64,000 bases of DNA from TMP-7 sp038212445. Lineage in GTDB: Bacteria > Acidobacteriota > Terriglobia > Bryobacterales > Bryobacteraceae. A model generated the notes under the pieces. It was not told the DNA's origin, searched no databases, and saw only the letters and a program-made list of their open reading frames with translations. Position numbers and translations under genes: made by a program. Of the stretch, positions 52,060 to 61,566 are shown in pieces. How positions within the stretch are numbered: position 1 is the first letter of the stretch; every line of letters begins with the position of its first letter. The stretch covers positions 1-64,000 of the forward strand of contig JBBQUM010000004.1 of the NCBI GenBank assembly GCA_038212445.1, in the 5' to 3' direction.

Positions 52060-52968
52060 CTAATAGGTCTCCGCCGAAGCTTTCATGGCGTGCAACGCCT
52101 TCTCGCACCGCAGACGGATGTAGCTGTTGTCCTCGGTGCGCATCAACTGTTGCAACAAGCCGACCAACTGCTGCTCCTGATTTCCGTTCTTCATGAGCAG
52201 GTCGATGGCTTGCGCGCGGATGCTTGGATTGTCATCGGACAGCAGCGCGCGGCTGAGCGATTTGCGGACATCCGCTTGCGCGGCATAGGGCTTCAATCCT
52301 TCCAGAGCCTTCAGCCGGACGCCGGCGTTGGTATCATGCTGCAGGGCGCTGATCAGCGCACCGCGTACATCGTCGTCCTCGCTACGGCCCTTCAATAGAT
52401 TCACCGATTCTACACGCAGACCGGGATCGGATGGATCTTTCACAGCTGAAAGCAGCAGGCCACGAATACGAGCGTCATCCAACCGTCCAGAGAGAACGCG
52501 CTGCCGCGTCTCGTCCACCACAATCTGCACCTGGCCGCCCTGTCCGGGCTCCACGTAGCGAACCCTCGCCGAACTCGGATCGAACATTCCAGCCGACTCG
52601 ATTCCCGGCAGCATGCCTGAGGGAATCATCCGGCCTCCAAAAAACCCGGTGGCGAGGAGCGCGAGCGCACCCGCCGGTTTCAGCAGGGAAGGAATACCGA
52701 AGTGCGCAGTCAGCCGCTCCCACCAGCCCCCGCGTTTGCGTTCGTGCCCGAGCGCCGCAGTGAGATGCATGCGGGCATCCCGCAGTTCGAAGAGCGACGG
52801 CTCCAGTTCGCGATCGTCGAGAAGCCGGTGCAATGCCTTCTCCCGCGCCTGTTCGGCCCGGCAAGCCTCGCATCCATCCAGATGCGCCTCCACACGCTCT
52901 TCATCCTCAAACGACAACTCGCCGTAGAGCAAGAGCGGAAGCGCCTTGCGCACATTCTCGCAGTTCAT
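52060..52968 (-). CDS. Zinc-finger anti-sigma factor candidate with HEAT repeats
   Basis: The first 40 residues carry a zinc-binding anti-sigma pattern: C3, then H29-x3-C33-x2-C36 (HLDGCEAC). One membrane helix follows at about 95-115 (PAGALALLATGFFGGRMIPS). The outer part (about 165-300) is made of HEAT-type helical repeats, for example LLLSAVKDPSDPGLRVESVN and SLSRALLSDDNPSIRAQAID. It overlaps the sigma factor gene by four bases, so it is the likely inhibitor of that factor, with the HEAT domain as a possible signal sensor in the periplasm. Confidence 0.8.
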   Translation of the reverse strand: MNCENVRKALPLLLYGELSFEDEERVEAHLDGCEACRAEQAREKALHRLLDDRELEPSLFELRDARMHLTAALGHERKRGGWWERLTAHFGIPSLLKPAGALALLATGFFGGRMIPSGMLPGIESAGMFDPSSARVRYVEPGQGGQVQIVVDETRQRVLSGRLDDARIRGLLLSAVKDPSDPGLRVESVNLLKGRSEDDDVRGALISALQHDTNAGVRLKALEGLKPYAAQADVRKSLSRALLSDDNPSIRAQAIDLLMKNGNQEQQLVGLLQQLMRTEDNSYIRLRCEKALHAMKASAETY

Positions 52969-53588
52969 ACAAACTCTCCCAACGCCGCTCGCATTTTCTG
53001 CGTGGCTCGAAACAAGCAGTTCTTCGCCGCTTCTTCACTGGTTCCCAATACTTCGCCGATCGCCCGCAATCGCATTCCCTGGTAATGCCGCATCTCGAAA
53101 ACCATGCGCTCGCGCGGCGTCAACCCCTGCAGTACTTCCTGAATTCTCAGCTTCAGTTCGTGGCTCAACAGACTCCGCTGCGGATTCCCATCGGCGCGCT
53201 CCTCAGCCACCGCATCCATGCGGTCAAGCGGACCGTCCGCGGTTGCCACCACCGTCGGCTCCTCTTTGCGCACCTTCCGCTTCCGCAGGTGATCCAAACA
53301 GAGGTTGGTCACAATCCGGTAGAGCCATGTATGGAAGCTGCAGTCGAAACGGAAAGAGTTCAGATTCCGGTAGACCCGGAGAAACGTCTCCTGGTATACG
53401 TCGCTGGCATCTTCGTTTGACCGCAGCAGGTTATACGCGAGCCGGAGCACACTCTGGTCATAGGCGCGCACAAGCTGCTCAAAGGCGGCTTGATCACCAC
53501 CCTGTGCAGCCCGTATCAGCGCCGCTTCATCAGTGCGTGCCGCGGAATTCGTGGCCAGAGCAACGGCTCCAATCTTCGCTTCCAACAC
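52965..53588 (-). CDS. ECF (RpoE-like) sigma factor
   Basis: A 207-residue extracytoplasmic-function sigma factor. Region 2 is at about 25-95 (DQAAFEQLVRAYDQSVLRLA, DASDVYQETFLRVYRNLNSF, FHTWLYRIVTNLCLDHLRKR); region 4 at about 140-200 (LTPRERMVFEMRHYQGMRLR then AIGEVLGTSEEAAKNCLFRA). It heads a four-gene operon with an anti-sigma candidate, an adhesin-like protein and a PDZ protein. Probably autoregulated, but I could not pick out its own promoter motif with confidence. Confidence 0.92.
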   Translation of the reverse strand: MLEAKIGAVALATNSAARTDEAALIRAAQGGDQAAFEQLVRAYDQSVLRLAYNLLRSNEDASDVYQETFLRVYRNLNSFRFDCSFHTWLYRIVTNLCLDHLRKRKVRKEEPTVVATADGPLDRMDAVAEERADGNPQRSLLSHELKLRIQEVLQGLTPRERMVFEMRHYQGMRLRAIGEVLGTSEEAAKNCLFRATQKMRAALGEFV

Positions 53589-53644
53589 TCTCTTGGACGA
53601 GTGGGAAGAGGAAACGTCACGGGGGACCTCGGTGCGTTAGCTGG

Positions 53645-55411
53645 TTACGCCAACTCGACTTCGATTTTCTTCTGGGCCGGGTCGATGAGCGTGATCTTGA
53701 AAGTGCGGATCTGGCCGGGTTTCAGGGGTTCGGGACCGCTCGGGGCTCCCCCCTGACTAGTACCAGGACCGCTCTTCCAGCGAGACTTCAACATCGCCGT
53801 CATCGTGGAAAGATCGGCCTTCGGTTCGTCCGCCGGACGAGCGGCGGGCGCTGCCGTCGGTTCCTTACTGCGGCAGACTGCGTTCACGCCTTCTCCCAGT
53901 TCAACGCGGGCACGACCTACCGAAACATCCACCAGCCGGCCGCTCACTACTTCGCCCACCTTGTGTTCGGCAATGTACTCGTCCACCGAGGTCGGCTGCA
54001 ACTGCTTCATGCCCAGCCGGATGCGGCGCTTGGCTTTATCCAGTTCGAGCACCTGTGCGCGAACCTTCTCGCCCATCTTCAGAACTTCGTTGGGATGGTT
54101 CAGCCGTTTCTCGTTGCTGATGTCGCCGATGTGAATCATGCCTTCGATGCCATCGCCCAAATCCACGAAGGCTCCGAATTTCTGCAGGCTGGTAACCTCG
54201 GCATCCACCACCGTGCCAGGCGCAAACTTCTTCGGCGTCTCTTCCCAGGGGTCGCCCAGAGCCTGTTTGAGACCCAGCGCAATCCTGTGATCCGCGGCGT
54301 TCACGTTCAGAACGACAGCTTCAACCCGCTCGCCGGCCTTTAGAACATCCGAGGCCTTGCGGATTTTCTTCGACCACGACATCTCCGAGAGATGGATCAG
54401 TCCATCCACTCCAGGTTCAAGTTCGACAAACGCACCGAAATCGGTAAGCCGTGACACCGTACCCGGCACACGCTCGCCAACTGTGTACTTGGCCGCCGCT
54501 ACCGTCCACGGATCCGGCTGAAGTTGTTTAAGACCCAGCGCGATCTTTTTCGTGTCCCGGTTGATCTTGAGAATCTTGACCTGGATCTGCTCGCCCGCCT
54601 TGACGATATCGCCCGGCTTGGCTGTGCGGCCCCAGGACATATCCATGACATGCAGCAATCCGTCAAAGCCGCCGATGTCGACAAAAGCGCCGAATTCGGT
54701 AAGCGTGCGGACAGTCCCCGTTACCACTTCCCCTTCGGTGATTTGACCAAAGCGCTCGTCCTTCGCCTTCGCAGCTTCCTCTTCGAGCACCACTCGCCGG
54801 TCAACCACCACGTCTTCCTTGGCGGTGTCGAGCTTGGTGATGCGGCACTGTATTTCCTGGCCGACCAACTTCTCCAGTTCCGACTGATCCTTGGCGCCGC
54901 TGCGGGATGCGGGCATGAAGGCGCGCGCGCCAACATCCACTCGCAGACCGCCCTTCACCAGTTCAGTAACGCGTCCGGCAATGATCTTCTTCTCCGCAAA
55001 CGCGGCTTCCAGATGACTCCAGTCACGCGGCCTTTCCACACGAACCATCGAGAGGAGGTAGTAACCCTCTTCGTCCCGGCCCGTCACCATTACCGGCAGA
55101 ACATCGCCTGGCTTGGCGTCTTCGGCGCCTGAAGCACGAGCCTGAGCCAGAGGCAGAAGGCCTTCCATCTTCCGGCCGACGTTGATGTACAGGTTCTCAG
55201 GCGACCGGGTAACCACGGTCCCCTGCAACGTCTCGCCGCTCTTGAAGTCCTGATGTGCTTGCTCGAATTGGGAGAGGATTTCACCAAAAGAAAACTCTTC
55301 CGTGCCGCCCGGTGTGGCGTCGGCCGTGGGTACGTTTTCGGTGGTGGCGCCGGCAGGCTGTTCGGGCACAGCGTTTTCCTCCGGCGGCGGGACTGAGTTC
55401 GGGTAGGTCAT
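53645..55411 (-). CDS. rpsA: 30S ribosomal protein S1 (six S1 domains)
   Basis: The 588-residue protein has about six S1 RNA-binding domains, starting near residues 58 (GETLQGTVVTRSPENLYINV), 145, 228 (GEVVTGTVRTLTEFGAFVDI), 312 (GERVPGTVSRLTDFGAFVEL), 400 (VVDAEVTSLQKFGAFVDLGD) and 488 (GEVVSGRLVDVSVGRARVEL). The first 50 residues are an acidic, proline-rich tail. S1 brings mRNA to the 30S subunit. The number and order of domains fit rpsA rather than a stray S1 protein. Confidence 0.92.
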   Translation of the reverse strand: MTYPNSVPPPEENAVPEQPAGATTENVPTADATPGGTEEFSFGEILSQFEQAHQDFKSGETLQGTVVTRSPENLYINVGRKMEGLLPLAQARASGAEDAKPGDVLPVMVTGRDEEGYYLLSMVRVERPRDWSHLEAAFAEKKIIAGRVTELVKGGLRVDVGARAFMPASRSGAKDQSELEKLVGQEIQCRITKLDTAKEDVVVDRRVVLEEEAAKAKDERFGQITEGEVVTGTVRTLTEFGAFVDIGGFDGLLHVMDMSWGRTAKPGDIVKAGEQIQVKILKINRDTKKIALGLKQLQPDPWTVAAAKYTVGERVPGTVSRLTDFGAFVELEPGVDGLIHLSEMSWSKKIRKASDVLKAGERVEAVVLNVNAADHRIALGLKQALGDPWEETPKKFAPGTVVDAEVTSLQKFGAFVDLGDGIEGMIHIGDISNEKRLNHPNEVLKMGEKVRAQVLELDKAKRRIRLGMKQLQPTSVDEYIAEHKVGEVVSGRLVDVSVGRARVELGEGVNAVCRSKEPTAAPAARPADEPKADLSTMTAMLKSRWKSGPGTSQGGAPSGPEPLKPGQIRTFKITLIDPAQKKIEVELA

Positions 55412-55449
55412 GCGAGGCTAAGTATGCTCTTATTCTGTCACATTCAGAC

Positions 55450-55692
55450 TCAGACGGCGTCGCGGGAAACCATAATGGCACGCGTCGGGCAGGATTCGGC
55501 AGCCTCCTCGATCAACGCCAGTTCGACGCCCGTCACGTCCAGCGTGTAGCTCGAGCCCTGCGGTTTCCCGTTGCGGTCCAGAACTTCGGCATATGAACTG
55601 GCGTCAATCTGAAAAAACTGCGGCGCCACGCCAACACAATTGGCGGCGCTGATACACGTCTCCGGGTCTACTGTGACCGTAACTTTGGGCAT
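55450..55692 (-). CDS. Small ferredoxin, probably [3Fe-4S] type
   Basis: An 80-residue ferredoxin. Cysteines are at 13, 19 and 68 (CISAANC and ESCPTRAI). Residue 16, which would be the second cysteine of a CxxCxxC cluster motif, is alanine, so a three-iron cluster is likely. Such ferredoxins usually pass electrons to cytochromes P450 or other oxygenases; none is in the window. The start at MPKVTVTVDP avoids an extension that would overlap the upstream gene. Lies four bases after it. Confidence 0.87.
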   Translation of the reverse strand: MPKVTVTVDPETCISAANCVGVAPQFFQIDASSYAEVLDRNGKPQGSSYTLDVTGVELALIEEAAESCPTRAIMVSRDAV

Positions 55693-55696
55693 GAGG

Positions 55697-56725
55697 CTAT
55701 TGTCCGGTGGCGGAGTTGGATCCGTCAAACCGGGCGATCCGGCCTTTAGCCCCAACTGCCCATCCCGCGCCGCGGCGGGTGAAGCTCATCGCGTTGTAAC
55801 CGCTGTCGTCAAAGCGCTTCCACGACGCACCATCATCCCGCGAAATGTCCGACCCCGATGTCCCGGTAACCACCCAAGCCCGCATCGCCGCCAGCCACGC
55901 GACGGCCGACCGGAATCCTGAAGGCGACCCCGATGGCTGACTCCAGTGCGCGCCATTGTCGCTGCTGACGCCGACATTTTGTTGACCCTCGGCCGGTTTG
56001 CCGTAGTCGCCCCCCACAATCATGCCGCGTCCACCGCCGGCAAATGCGATCGAGAAAATGCCCGCTGCCGCGCTGTCATTGCGGATCGGCGCTTTCACAG
56101 CGGTCCATGATTTTCCGCCGTCTACGGATTGGAACACACGCCCCGCACCCGTACCTCCGGTGACAAACCATGCCTCGCGCTTCCCACGCACGATCACGCA
56201 CGTTCCGCTCGCTGCAAATGATCCCTCATTCGGCAGGGCGTCTGGAGTAGACTGCCGCGTCCACTTCCTGCCGCCATCCGCAGTGGTGAAAATCGTTGCG
56301 TGCCCGTCCACCGCGTCACCGACGAGAATGCCGTGGCTTCGATCCCAGAACGCGATGGAGTCGAAAAATCCCTTGGCATCCGGGTTGGTGAATAGCAGCG
56401 TCCAGTGCGCTCCGCCGTCCGACGTTTGATAGATCCGCGATTTATCTCCCGGTCCCGCGCTCATCAGCACCGCCTCGCGCTCGCTCCACGCTTCAACGTC
56501 GCGGAAGTCGAGATCCGACGCGCCGGGTACTTCAGACGCGCGCCACTGCGCCCCGCCGTCAGTCGTCACCAGGACGGTCCCTTTCGCTCCGCTGGCCCAC
56601 GCAACCCGCTCCGTGACTGCGCTGATACCACGCAGCGACGCGGTTGACCCGGAGGTCTGCGGCACCCACGCCTGCGCGCAGCAGACAGCGGGTAGCAAGA
56701 GACACAGCAGTGTTGGTTTGAGCAT
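55697..56725 (-). CDS. Secreted YCF48/BNR-type beta-propeller protein
   Basis: The 342-residue protein has a signal peptide (MLKPTLLCLLLPAVCCAQ) followed by repeats of the form TTDGGAQWRAS, TSDGGAHWTLLF, TADGGRKWTRQS and SVDGGKSWTAVK, the Asp-box/BNR signature of photosystem-II-stability-like (YCF48) and sialidase-like propellers. These are common secreted proteins of unclear function in Acidobacteria. Its ATG shares one base with the stop of the permease-phosphatase gene (TAATG). Confidence 0.85.
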   Translation of the reverse strand: MLKPTLLCLLLPAVCCAQAWVPQTSGSTASLRGISAVTERVAWASGAKGTVLVTTDGGAQWRASEVPGASDLDFRDVEAWSEREAVLMSAGPGDKSRIYQTSDGGAHWTLLFTNPDAKGFFDSIAFWDRSHGILVGDAVDGHATIFTTADGGRKWTRQSTPDALPNEGSFAASGTCVIVRGKREAWFVTGGTGAGRVFQSVDGGKSWTAVKAPIRNDSAAAGIFSIAFAGGGRGMIVGGDYGKPAEGQQNVGVSSDNGAHWSQPSGSPSGFRSAVAWLAAMRAWVVTGTSGSDISRDDGASWKRFDDSGYNAMSFTRRGAGWAVGAKGRIARFDGSNSATGQ

Positions 56726-59700
56726 TAGGAATTCACTTTGAGAATGATGAAAGTCAGATCGTCATACTGCGCTGCGTCCTGGATCCAATCGCGCATCGTC
56801 GTAGCAAGATTTTCTGATGCGGCAGCAGCGGACCCGCCAGACCATAGCCGCAGCAGTTCCTTGATGCGGTCCTCACCGAATTCTTCTTCCTGTGGATTCA
56901 GAGCCTCCGGCACACCATCAGTGAACGCGATGAGGATATCGCCGCGATGGAGATCTACCGAGCCTTCCTCGTAGCGAGCCTGCGCAAGCAAACCGATCAC
57001 AGTTCCGCCGGCACTCAGCTCTTCGATTTCGCCGTTCGCACGCAACAGGTAAGGAGGATTGTGCCCGGCATTCACATACCGCAGCCTGCTGCTCACGGGA
57101 TCCAACTCGCAGTAGAAGAAAGTCGCGTAGCTTTGCGGACCGGTGGAGCGATGAAGAAACCGGTTCATCTTCGCGGCCAGCTGCGGCAGGGTGATGCCGC
57201 CATCAGCCAGGATCATACGCAGCGAGGCCTGCACCACCGACATCAGCAGGGCCGCCGCGATTCCTTTGCCCGCGATATCGGCGAGCGCAATCCCGATCCG
57301 TCCGTCTCCCAAATCGAAAAAATCGTAGTAATCGCCGCCCACTGTGCGTGCCGGCAAACTCATCGCCGCCAGCGACACCACACCGTCAGCAGGCGGCTTG
57401 TCGGGTAGCAAGCGACGCTGCACCTCGGCCGCCAGCGCCAGATCGCGCCTCACCTTTTCCTGATCCACCATGCGTTCGGTAAGCCGCGCGTTCTCGACGA
57501 GCAGCGCAATCACTTGCGCCGAGTGCCGCAGCACTTGCCGCTGATCCGCGCTATACGCGTCGCCTTGCTTCGGCGGGCCGAGCAACAGCAATCCGAGAAT
57601 CCCGCTGGTTGAATGCAGCGCTACCACTAGCGCCGCGCCGCTCTGCTGAAGGCGCTTGAGTTCGTCGACGTGGTGCGGCCTCTGCTCGCCGGCCCACCTC
57701 AGCCACGTGGTGAAGTCGCCCGCCGTTATCGGCAGTGCACCGCTGTAATAACCCAGGCGGTTTGCCAGGAAACCAGCAGCCGGCAACTCCATCTGCTGCG
57801 GCGCACCCGCCGTTCCCGCCGTGCGCTTGAACTCCGCGGGCGTGAGTTTTTCGAGCAGTAGCGCCCACTCGGCGCCCACGCTCCCGCACACTCGCATCAG
57901 CGCCTGTTCTCTCGCCTGCGAATAATTCTCCGCCCCTCTTACCGACTCGCCGACCTCGGTTAACAACGCCGCCACTGCCAGCGGCGCCGCTTCCGCGTCG
58001 GCGGACATCCGCTCCACTGCTCGCTGAAATTGCTGCCTGGCCGACTGCCACATCGACGGCTGCTCATTGCGAATCGCCACCATCGGCGACAGCAGCGTCG
58101 CACGCAAAGCGGGAAAGAATGACGACAGCGCCACCACCGACGCCACCACCAGCGTCGACAGAATGAACGGAAGCATGCCGGCGTCTTTGATGCCGAACGT
58201 GCGAATCAGGAACCACGAAGCGCCCGCCACCGCCAGTCCGCCGAGCACAATCCCCAGCCCCGCCATCCTCAGTCCACCGCCGACAATCATGAACAGCACT
58301 TGCCGTCGCGCGGCGCCGAGCGCAATGCGCGTCCCGATTTCCACGCGCCGCTGACGGACGCTGTACGCCACCAGTCCGTAGACGCCTAGCGCGGCCAGTA
58401 GCAGGGCGGCACCGGCGAAGAATCCCGTCATCGCTGAAGCCGCGCGCTGGAGCGTCAACGACTGCCGCTTCACTTCAGGCAAAGTGACCAGATCGTGGAT
58501 CGGCTGCGACGGATCCACTCGCTGGACGGCCTGTCGAAGCTGGTTGTAGAGCGAGGCCGCGGGCAGTCCGGAGCGGACAATGAAGCTGATCGGCGTGGTG
58601 GGCACAATGTCGCCCGACATGTAGATCTCGGGGACCGTCGGCTTGTCGAGGCCATCGTTGCGGACGTCGCCGATAATCCCCACCACCTGAAAGCGTGAGC
58701 CCGCGGGACCGGCGAACCGCCCCAAAGCGCCTAGCGCGTTGCGGCCCGGCCAGTACGAATTTGCTGCGGCCTGGTTAATCACCACGTTTAGCAATTCTTC
58801 GCTGTTGTCATGGTCGTTGAGGAATCGCCCCGCGCGCAGCGGAATTCGCAGAACCTTCAAGTAGTCGGGTGTGACGATCATCAAGCTGATCCGCTGCCCG
58901 GCATTCAAATTCGCTGGACGGTCCTCGGGATAAATCGCGCTGCTCATGCAACACCCGGCCAGCGGTACTTGATTAGAGTAGGCGACGGCGGTGACGCCGG
59001 GCACGTGCTGGAGTTCGTCGAGCATGCGGTGCTCATAGGCAACGCGCCCCTTCTCCATCATTTCCGTCGAGAGCGTCAGGCGGAAGCTAAGCAGTTGGTC
59101 GGGACTGAATCCCGCATTCGTGTTGCTGAGATTTCGCAGATGCATGATGAGCAGCGCACCCACCGTCAACAGCGCGAATGCGAGCGCAATCTCGGCCACC
59201 ACCAGCCACTGCGACAGCGAGCGGCTGCGCTTGCCCGCCGACGAACGCACTTCCTCGCTCAGAACTTCGCGCGGCGAGATTCGCGACGCCTGCCAAAGCG
59301 GCGCGAGACTCGACAGCAAAGCGGTGAGCGCGGCCACGGCCAGCACAAACAGCAGCACCTTCCAGTCAACCCGGATCTGGTCAGCGCGTGGAATCCGATC
59401 GCCGCCAAAAGCGAGGATCACCCGCACCATCGCCTGGCTCACCAGCACGCCTAACGCGCCGCCCGCCAGCGAGACCAGGAGTCCTTCAACCAAATATTGA
59501 GAAGCCAGTTGCCGCGGTGCGGCGCCCAGCGCGACGCGTATGGCCGTCTCTCTCGCGCGTGCCACCGACCGCGAGAGCAGCAACCCCGCCGTGTTCGCGC
59601 AGGTGATCAACAGCAGAAAGGCCGATGCCGCCAGCAGCAGGAGCAGCGTGGGCCGGATGAGGCCGATCGCTGTTTCGCGAAGATCGCGAACCCGAGCCGT

Positions 59701-60444
59701 GTAGCCCGGATGATCGCCGGGAGACTCCCGTGCAATCTGCACCGCCACGCGCTCAGCATCGGCGGTAGCGGCCTCCAGCGAGACGCCGGGCTTGCGTCGT
59801 GCATAACAGAAGAACATCCCCTCGCTCGGATTTTGTCCCCGCCCGCCGGGATCAAGGTACACCCAGACGTCATTGTGAAGTTCCTCTGACTCGACACCGG
59901 TAATCGGCAGCCGGAACCACGCCGGCATCACACCGGTGACTGTGTATGAACGCCCATTCAGCGTCAGCCCCGTGCCGAGAATGGACCGATTCCCGCCGAG
60001 CCGTTGCCATAGCGCAGCGGAGATGACGGCCTGTCCCTCCTGCCGGAACCATTCGCCGGCCAGCGGAGTGACGCCGAGTAAACGTGCGAGATCGGGAGTG
60101 GCCGCCGCTCCCACCAGGTGCTGCGGCTGGCCCGGCGCCGTCAGGTTGTAGCTGTCGGGACGGAACCAGCCGAAGCCGTCGAAGCTCTGTGAGCGGTCGC
60201 GGTACTTCTGCAGGTCCGGGTAGATGTTTCCGCTGATGCCGGTTGGATTCTTAACGTCGCCGCCAAAGATCGCAACAAAGCGATCACCGTGTTCGTAGGG
60301 GAGAGGACTCAGCAGGACGCCGCTGATGACAGTGTAGATGGCTGTGGTTGAGCCGATGCCGATTGCGAGCGCCGCGATCGAAAGAAGTGCAACTGCCTTT
60401 GCGTGTTTCCAGGAACGCAGGGCCTGTCCGACAGTCGGCAACAT
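56725..60444 (-). CDS. FtsX/MacB-type permease fused to GAF and SpoIIE/RsbU-type PP2C phosphatase
   Basis: One open frame of 1239 residues. The first 780 are an acidobacterial-type duplicated permease: MacB-like periplasmic domains and two FtsX membrane blocks (about 275-400 with ARARETAIRVALGAAPRQLA; about 655-780 with RQRRVEIGTRIALGAARRQV). A helical linker leads to a GAF-like domain (about 820-970), then a coiled segment (LALAAEVQRRLLPDKPPADG) and a PP2C/SpoIIE domain (about 1000-1239) with metal motifs VGGDYYDFFDL, LADIAGKGIAAA, FTDGVPEA and YDDLTFIIL all intact. No ATPase gene is adjacent. The layout suggests an envelope signal turned into dephosphorylation of a cytoplasmic partner, perhaps an anti-sigma antagonist. 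That role is inferred. Confidence 0.85.
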   Translation of the reverse strand: MLPTVGQALRSWKHAKAVALLSIAALAIGIGSTTAIYTVISGVLLSPLPYEHGDRFVAIFGGDVKNPTGISGNIYPDLQKYRDRSQSFDGFGWFRPDSYNLTAPGQPQHLVGAAATPDLARLLGVTPLAGEWFRQEGQAVISAALWQRLGGNRSILGTGLTLNGRSYTVTGVMPAWFRLPITGVESEELHNDVWVYLDPGGRGQNPSEGMFFCYARRKPGVSLEAATADAERVAVQIARESPGDHPGYTARVRDLRETAIGLIRPTLLLLLAASAFLLLITCANTAGLLLSRSVARARETAIRVALGAAPRQLASQYLVEGLLVSLAGGALGVLVSQAMVRVILAFGGDRIPRADQIRVDWKVLLFVLAVAALTALLSSLAPLWQASRISPREVLSEEVRSSAGKRSRSLSQWLVVAEIALAFALLTVGALLIMHLRNLSNTNAGFSPDQLLSFRLTLSTEMMEKGRVAYEHRMLDELQHVPGVTAVAYSNQVPLAGCCMSSAIYPEDRPANLNAGQRISLMIVTPDYLKVLRIPLRAGRFLNDHDNSEELLNVVINQAAANSYWPGRNALGALGRFAGPAGSRFQVVGIIGDVRNDGLDKPTVPEIYMSGDIVPTTPISFIVRSGLPAASLYNQLRQAVQRVDPSQPIHDLVTLPEVKRQSLTLQRAASAMTGFFAGAALLLAALGVYGLVAYSVRQRRVEIGTRIALGAARRQVLFMIVGGGLRMAGLGIVLGGLAVAGASWFLIRTFGIKDAGMLPFILSTLVVASVVALSSFFPALRATLLSPMVAIRNEQPSMWQSARQQFQRAVERMSADAEAAPLAVAALLTEVGESVRGAENYSQAREQALMRVCGSVGAEWALLLEKLTPAEFKRTAGTAGAPQQMELPAAGFLANRLGYYSGALPITAGDFTTWLRWAGEQRPHHVDELKRLQQSGAALVVALHSTSGILGLLLLGPPKQGDAYSADQRQVLRHSAQVIALLVENARLTERMVDQEKVRRDLALAAEVQRRLLPDKPPADGVVSLAAMSLPARTVGGDYYDFFDLGDGRIGIALADIAGKGIAAALLMSVVQASLRMILADGGITLPQLAAKMNRFLHRSTGPQSYATFFYCELDPVSSRLRYVNAGHNPPYLLRANGEIEELSAGGTVIGLLAQARYEEGSVDLHRGDILIAFTDGVPEALNPQEEEFGEDRIKELLRLWSGGSAAAASENLATTMRDWIQDAAQYDDLTFIILKVNS

Positions 60445-60470
60445 CAGTTGCCATTATGAAGCAAGTTGGC

Positions 60471-61367
60471 TTAGTCGCCGCGGCTGTACTGAGCCTGCTC
60501 GAAGGAAGGAGTTTCGTCGCCGTACCGGCCGCGCGCGACCCGTGGACGGCTGCCGGGCCACTCAAGACGCATGTCGCGACAAACCTCGTCGAGCATCTCA
60601 CGAGTGCAAACTCGTTTTTCCATCGCAAATGCCGTCAGCAGCAGATTGTCGCAGACCGCATTGATGACGCGCGGGATGCCCATGGTGCGAACGTGAATCT
60701 CCGCAATCAGTTCCGGAGGCAGCACGGTCTGACCGGGCATGCCGGCCTTTTCGAGCCGGCTATTGATGTATTCGGAGGCTTCGGCTTCGGTAAACGGAAG
60801 CAGGTTGCAGCGAAGCACAATGCGCTGCTTTAAATTGCGAAGATTGGGCGCTTCCAGCTTGCGATCCAGTTCCGGCTGTCCAGCCAGGATGATCTGCAGC
60901 AGTTTGCCCGTGCGGTTCTCGAGGTTGCCCAACATGCGGATCTCTTCGAGCACTTCCCATTCGAGGTTGTGCGCTTCGTCGATGATCAGGACGCTGGTGC
61001 GACCCAGACTCGCCTGCTGAATCAGCATCTCGTTCAACGCAATGAGCACTTCCGTCTTCGACGTGCGATTGCACCGCAGGTCAAGATCGTAGGCGAGCAT
61101 CTCAAAAAACTGGTCGGGCGTCACCCGCGAGTTAAAAATGAAGGCGAATTCGATGCGCTGCGACTCGAGAAAGTCCCGTAGACACTCGAGCATGGTGGTC
61201 TTGCCGGTTCCCACTTCTCCGGTAAGCACGATGAAACCCTTGCGGCTCTGAACGCCGTAGATCAGGTTGGCCAACGCCTCTTCGTGCTGATTGCTGCGGT
61301 AGAGAAAGGCCGGATCAGGGCTGAGGGAAAACGGACTTTCCTCGAAACCAAAATAAGCGTTATACAT
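60471..61367 (-). CDS. ExeA/GspA-like AAA ATPase (exosortase-locus type)
   Basis: The 298-residue protein starts MYNAYFGFEESPFSLSPDPA with FLYRSNQHEEALANLIYGV, typical of the ExeA family. Walker A is LTGEVGTGKTTMLE (about 48-61) and Walker B VLIIDEAHNLEWEVLEEI (about 121-138). It has no membrane helix or peptidoglycan-binding domain, so it looks closer to the ATPases of PEP-CTERM/exosortase polysaccharide loci than to full type II secretion ExeA. A PEP-CTERM protein is encoded elsewhere in the window. Stands 26 bases upstream of the permease-phosphatase gene. Confidence 0.85.
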   Translation of the reverse strand: MYNAYFGFEESPFSLSPDPAFLYRSNQHEEALANLIYGVQSRKGFIVLTGEVGTGKTTMLECLRDFLESQRIEFAFIFNSRVTPDQFFEMLAYDLDLRCNRTSKTEVLIALNEMLIQQASLGRTSVLIIDEAHNLEWEVLEEIRMLGNLENRTGKLLQIILAGQPELDRKLEAPNLRNLKQRIVLRCNLLPFTEAEASEYINSRLEKAGMPGQTVLPPELIAEIHVRTMGIPRVINAVCDNLLLTAFAMEKRVCTREMLDEVCRDMRLEWPGSRPRVARGRYGDETPSFEQAQYSRGD

Positions 61368-61566
61368 GGCGGCCAGTTATAAGGACACAGAGGCCCCAAG
61401 CCTCCGCTACAAACATCATCGTAACACGCCAAGCCGATTTAAGGGAAGGATAACGTTCTGATCAGACACAACTTGCACGTTTAGTACTGACTGGCCTAGC
61501 CGGTCGAGTATAACGGCATTTAGAGGGAATAGTTACGGTATTTTCGACCCGAATGTGCCTGATATC

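Noticed and set aside
61368..61566. CRISPR array next to csm5
   Set aside because: No repeated unit with regular spacing is visible in this gap.
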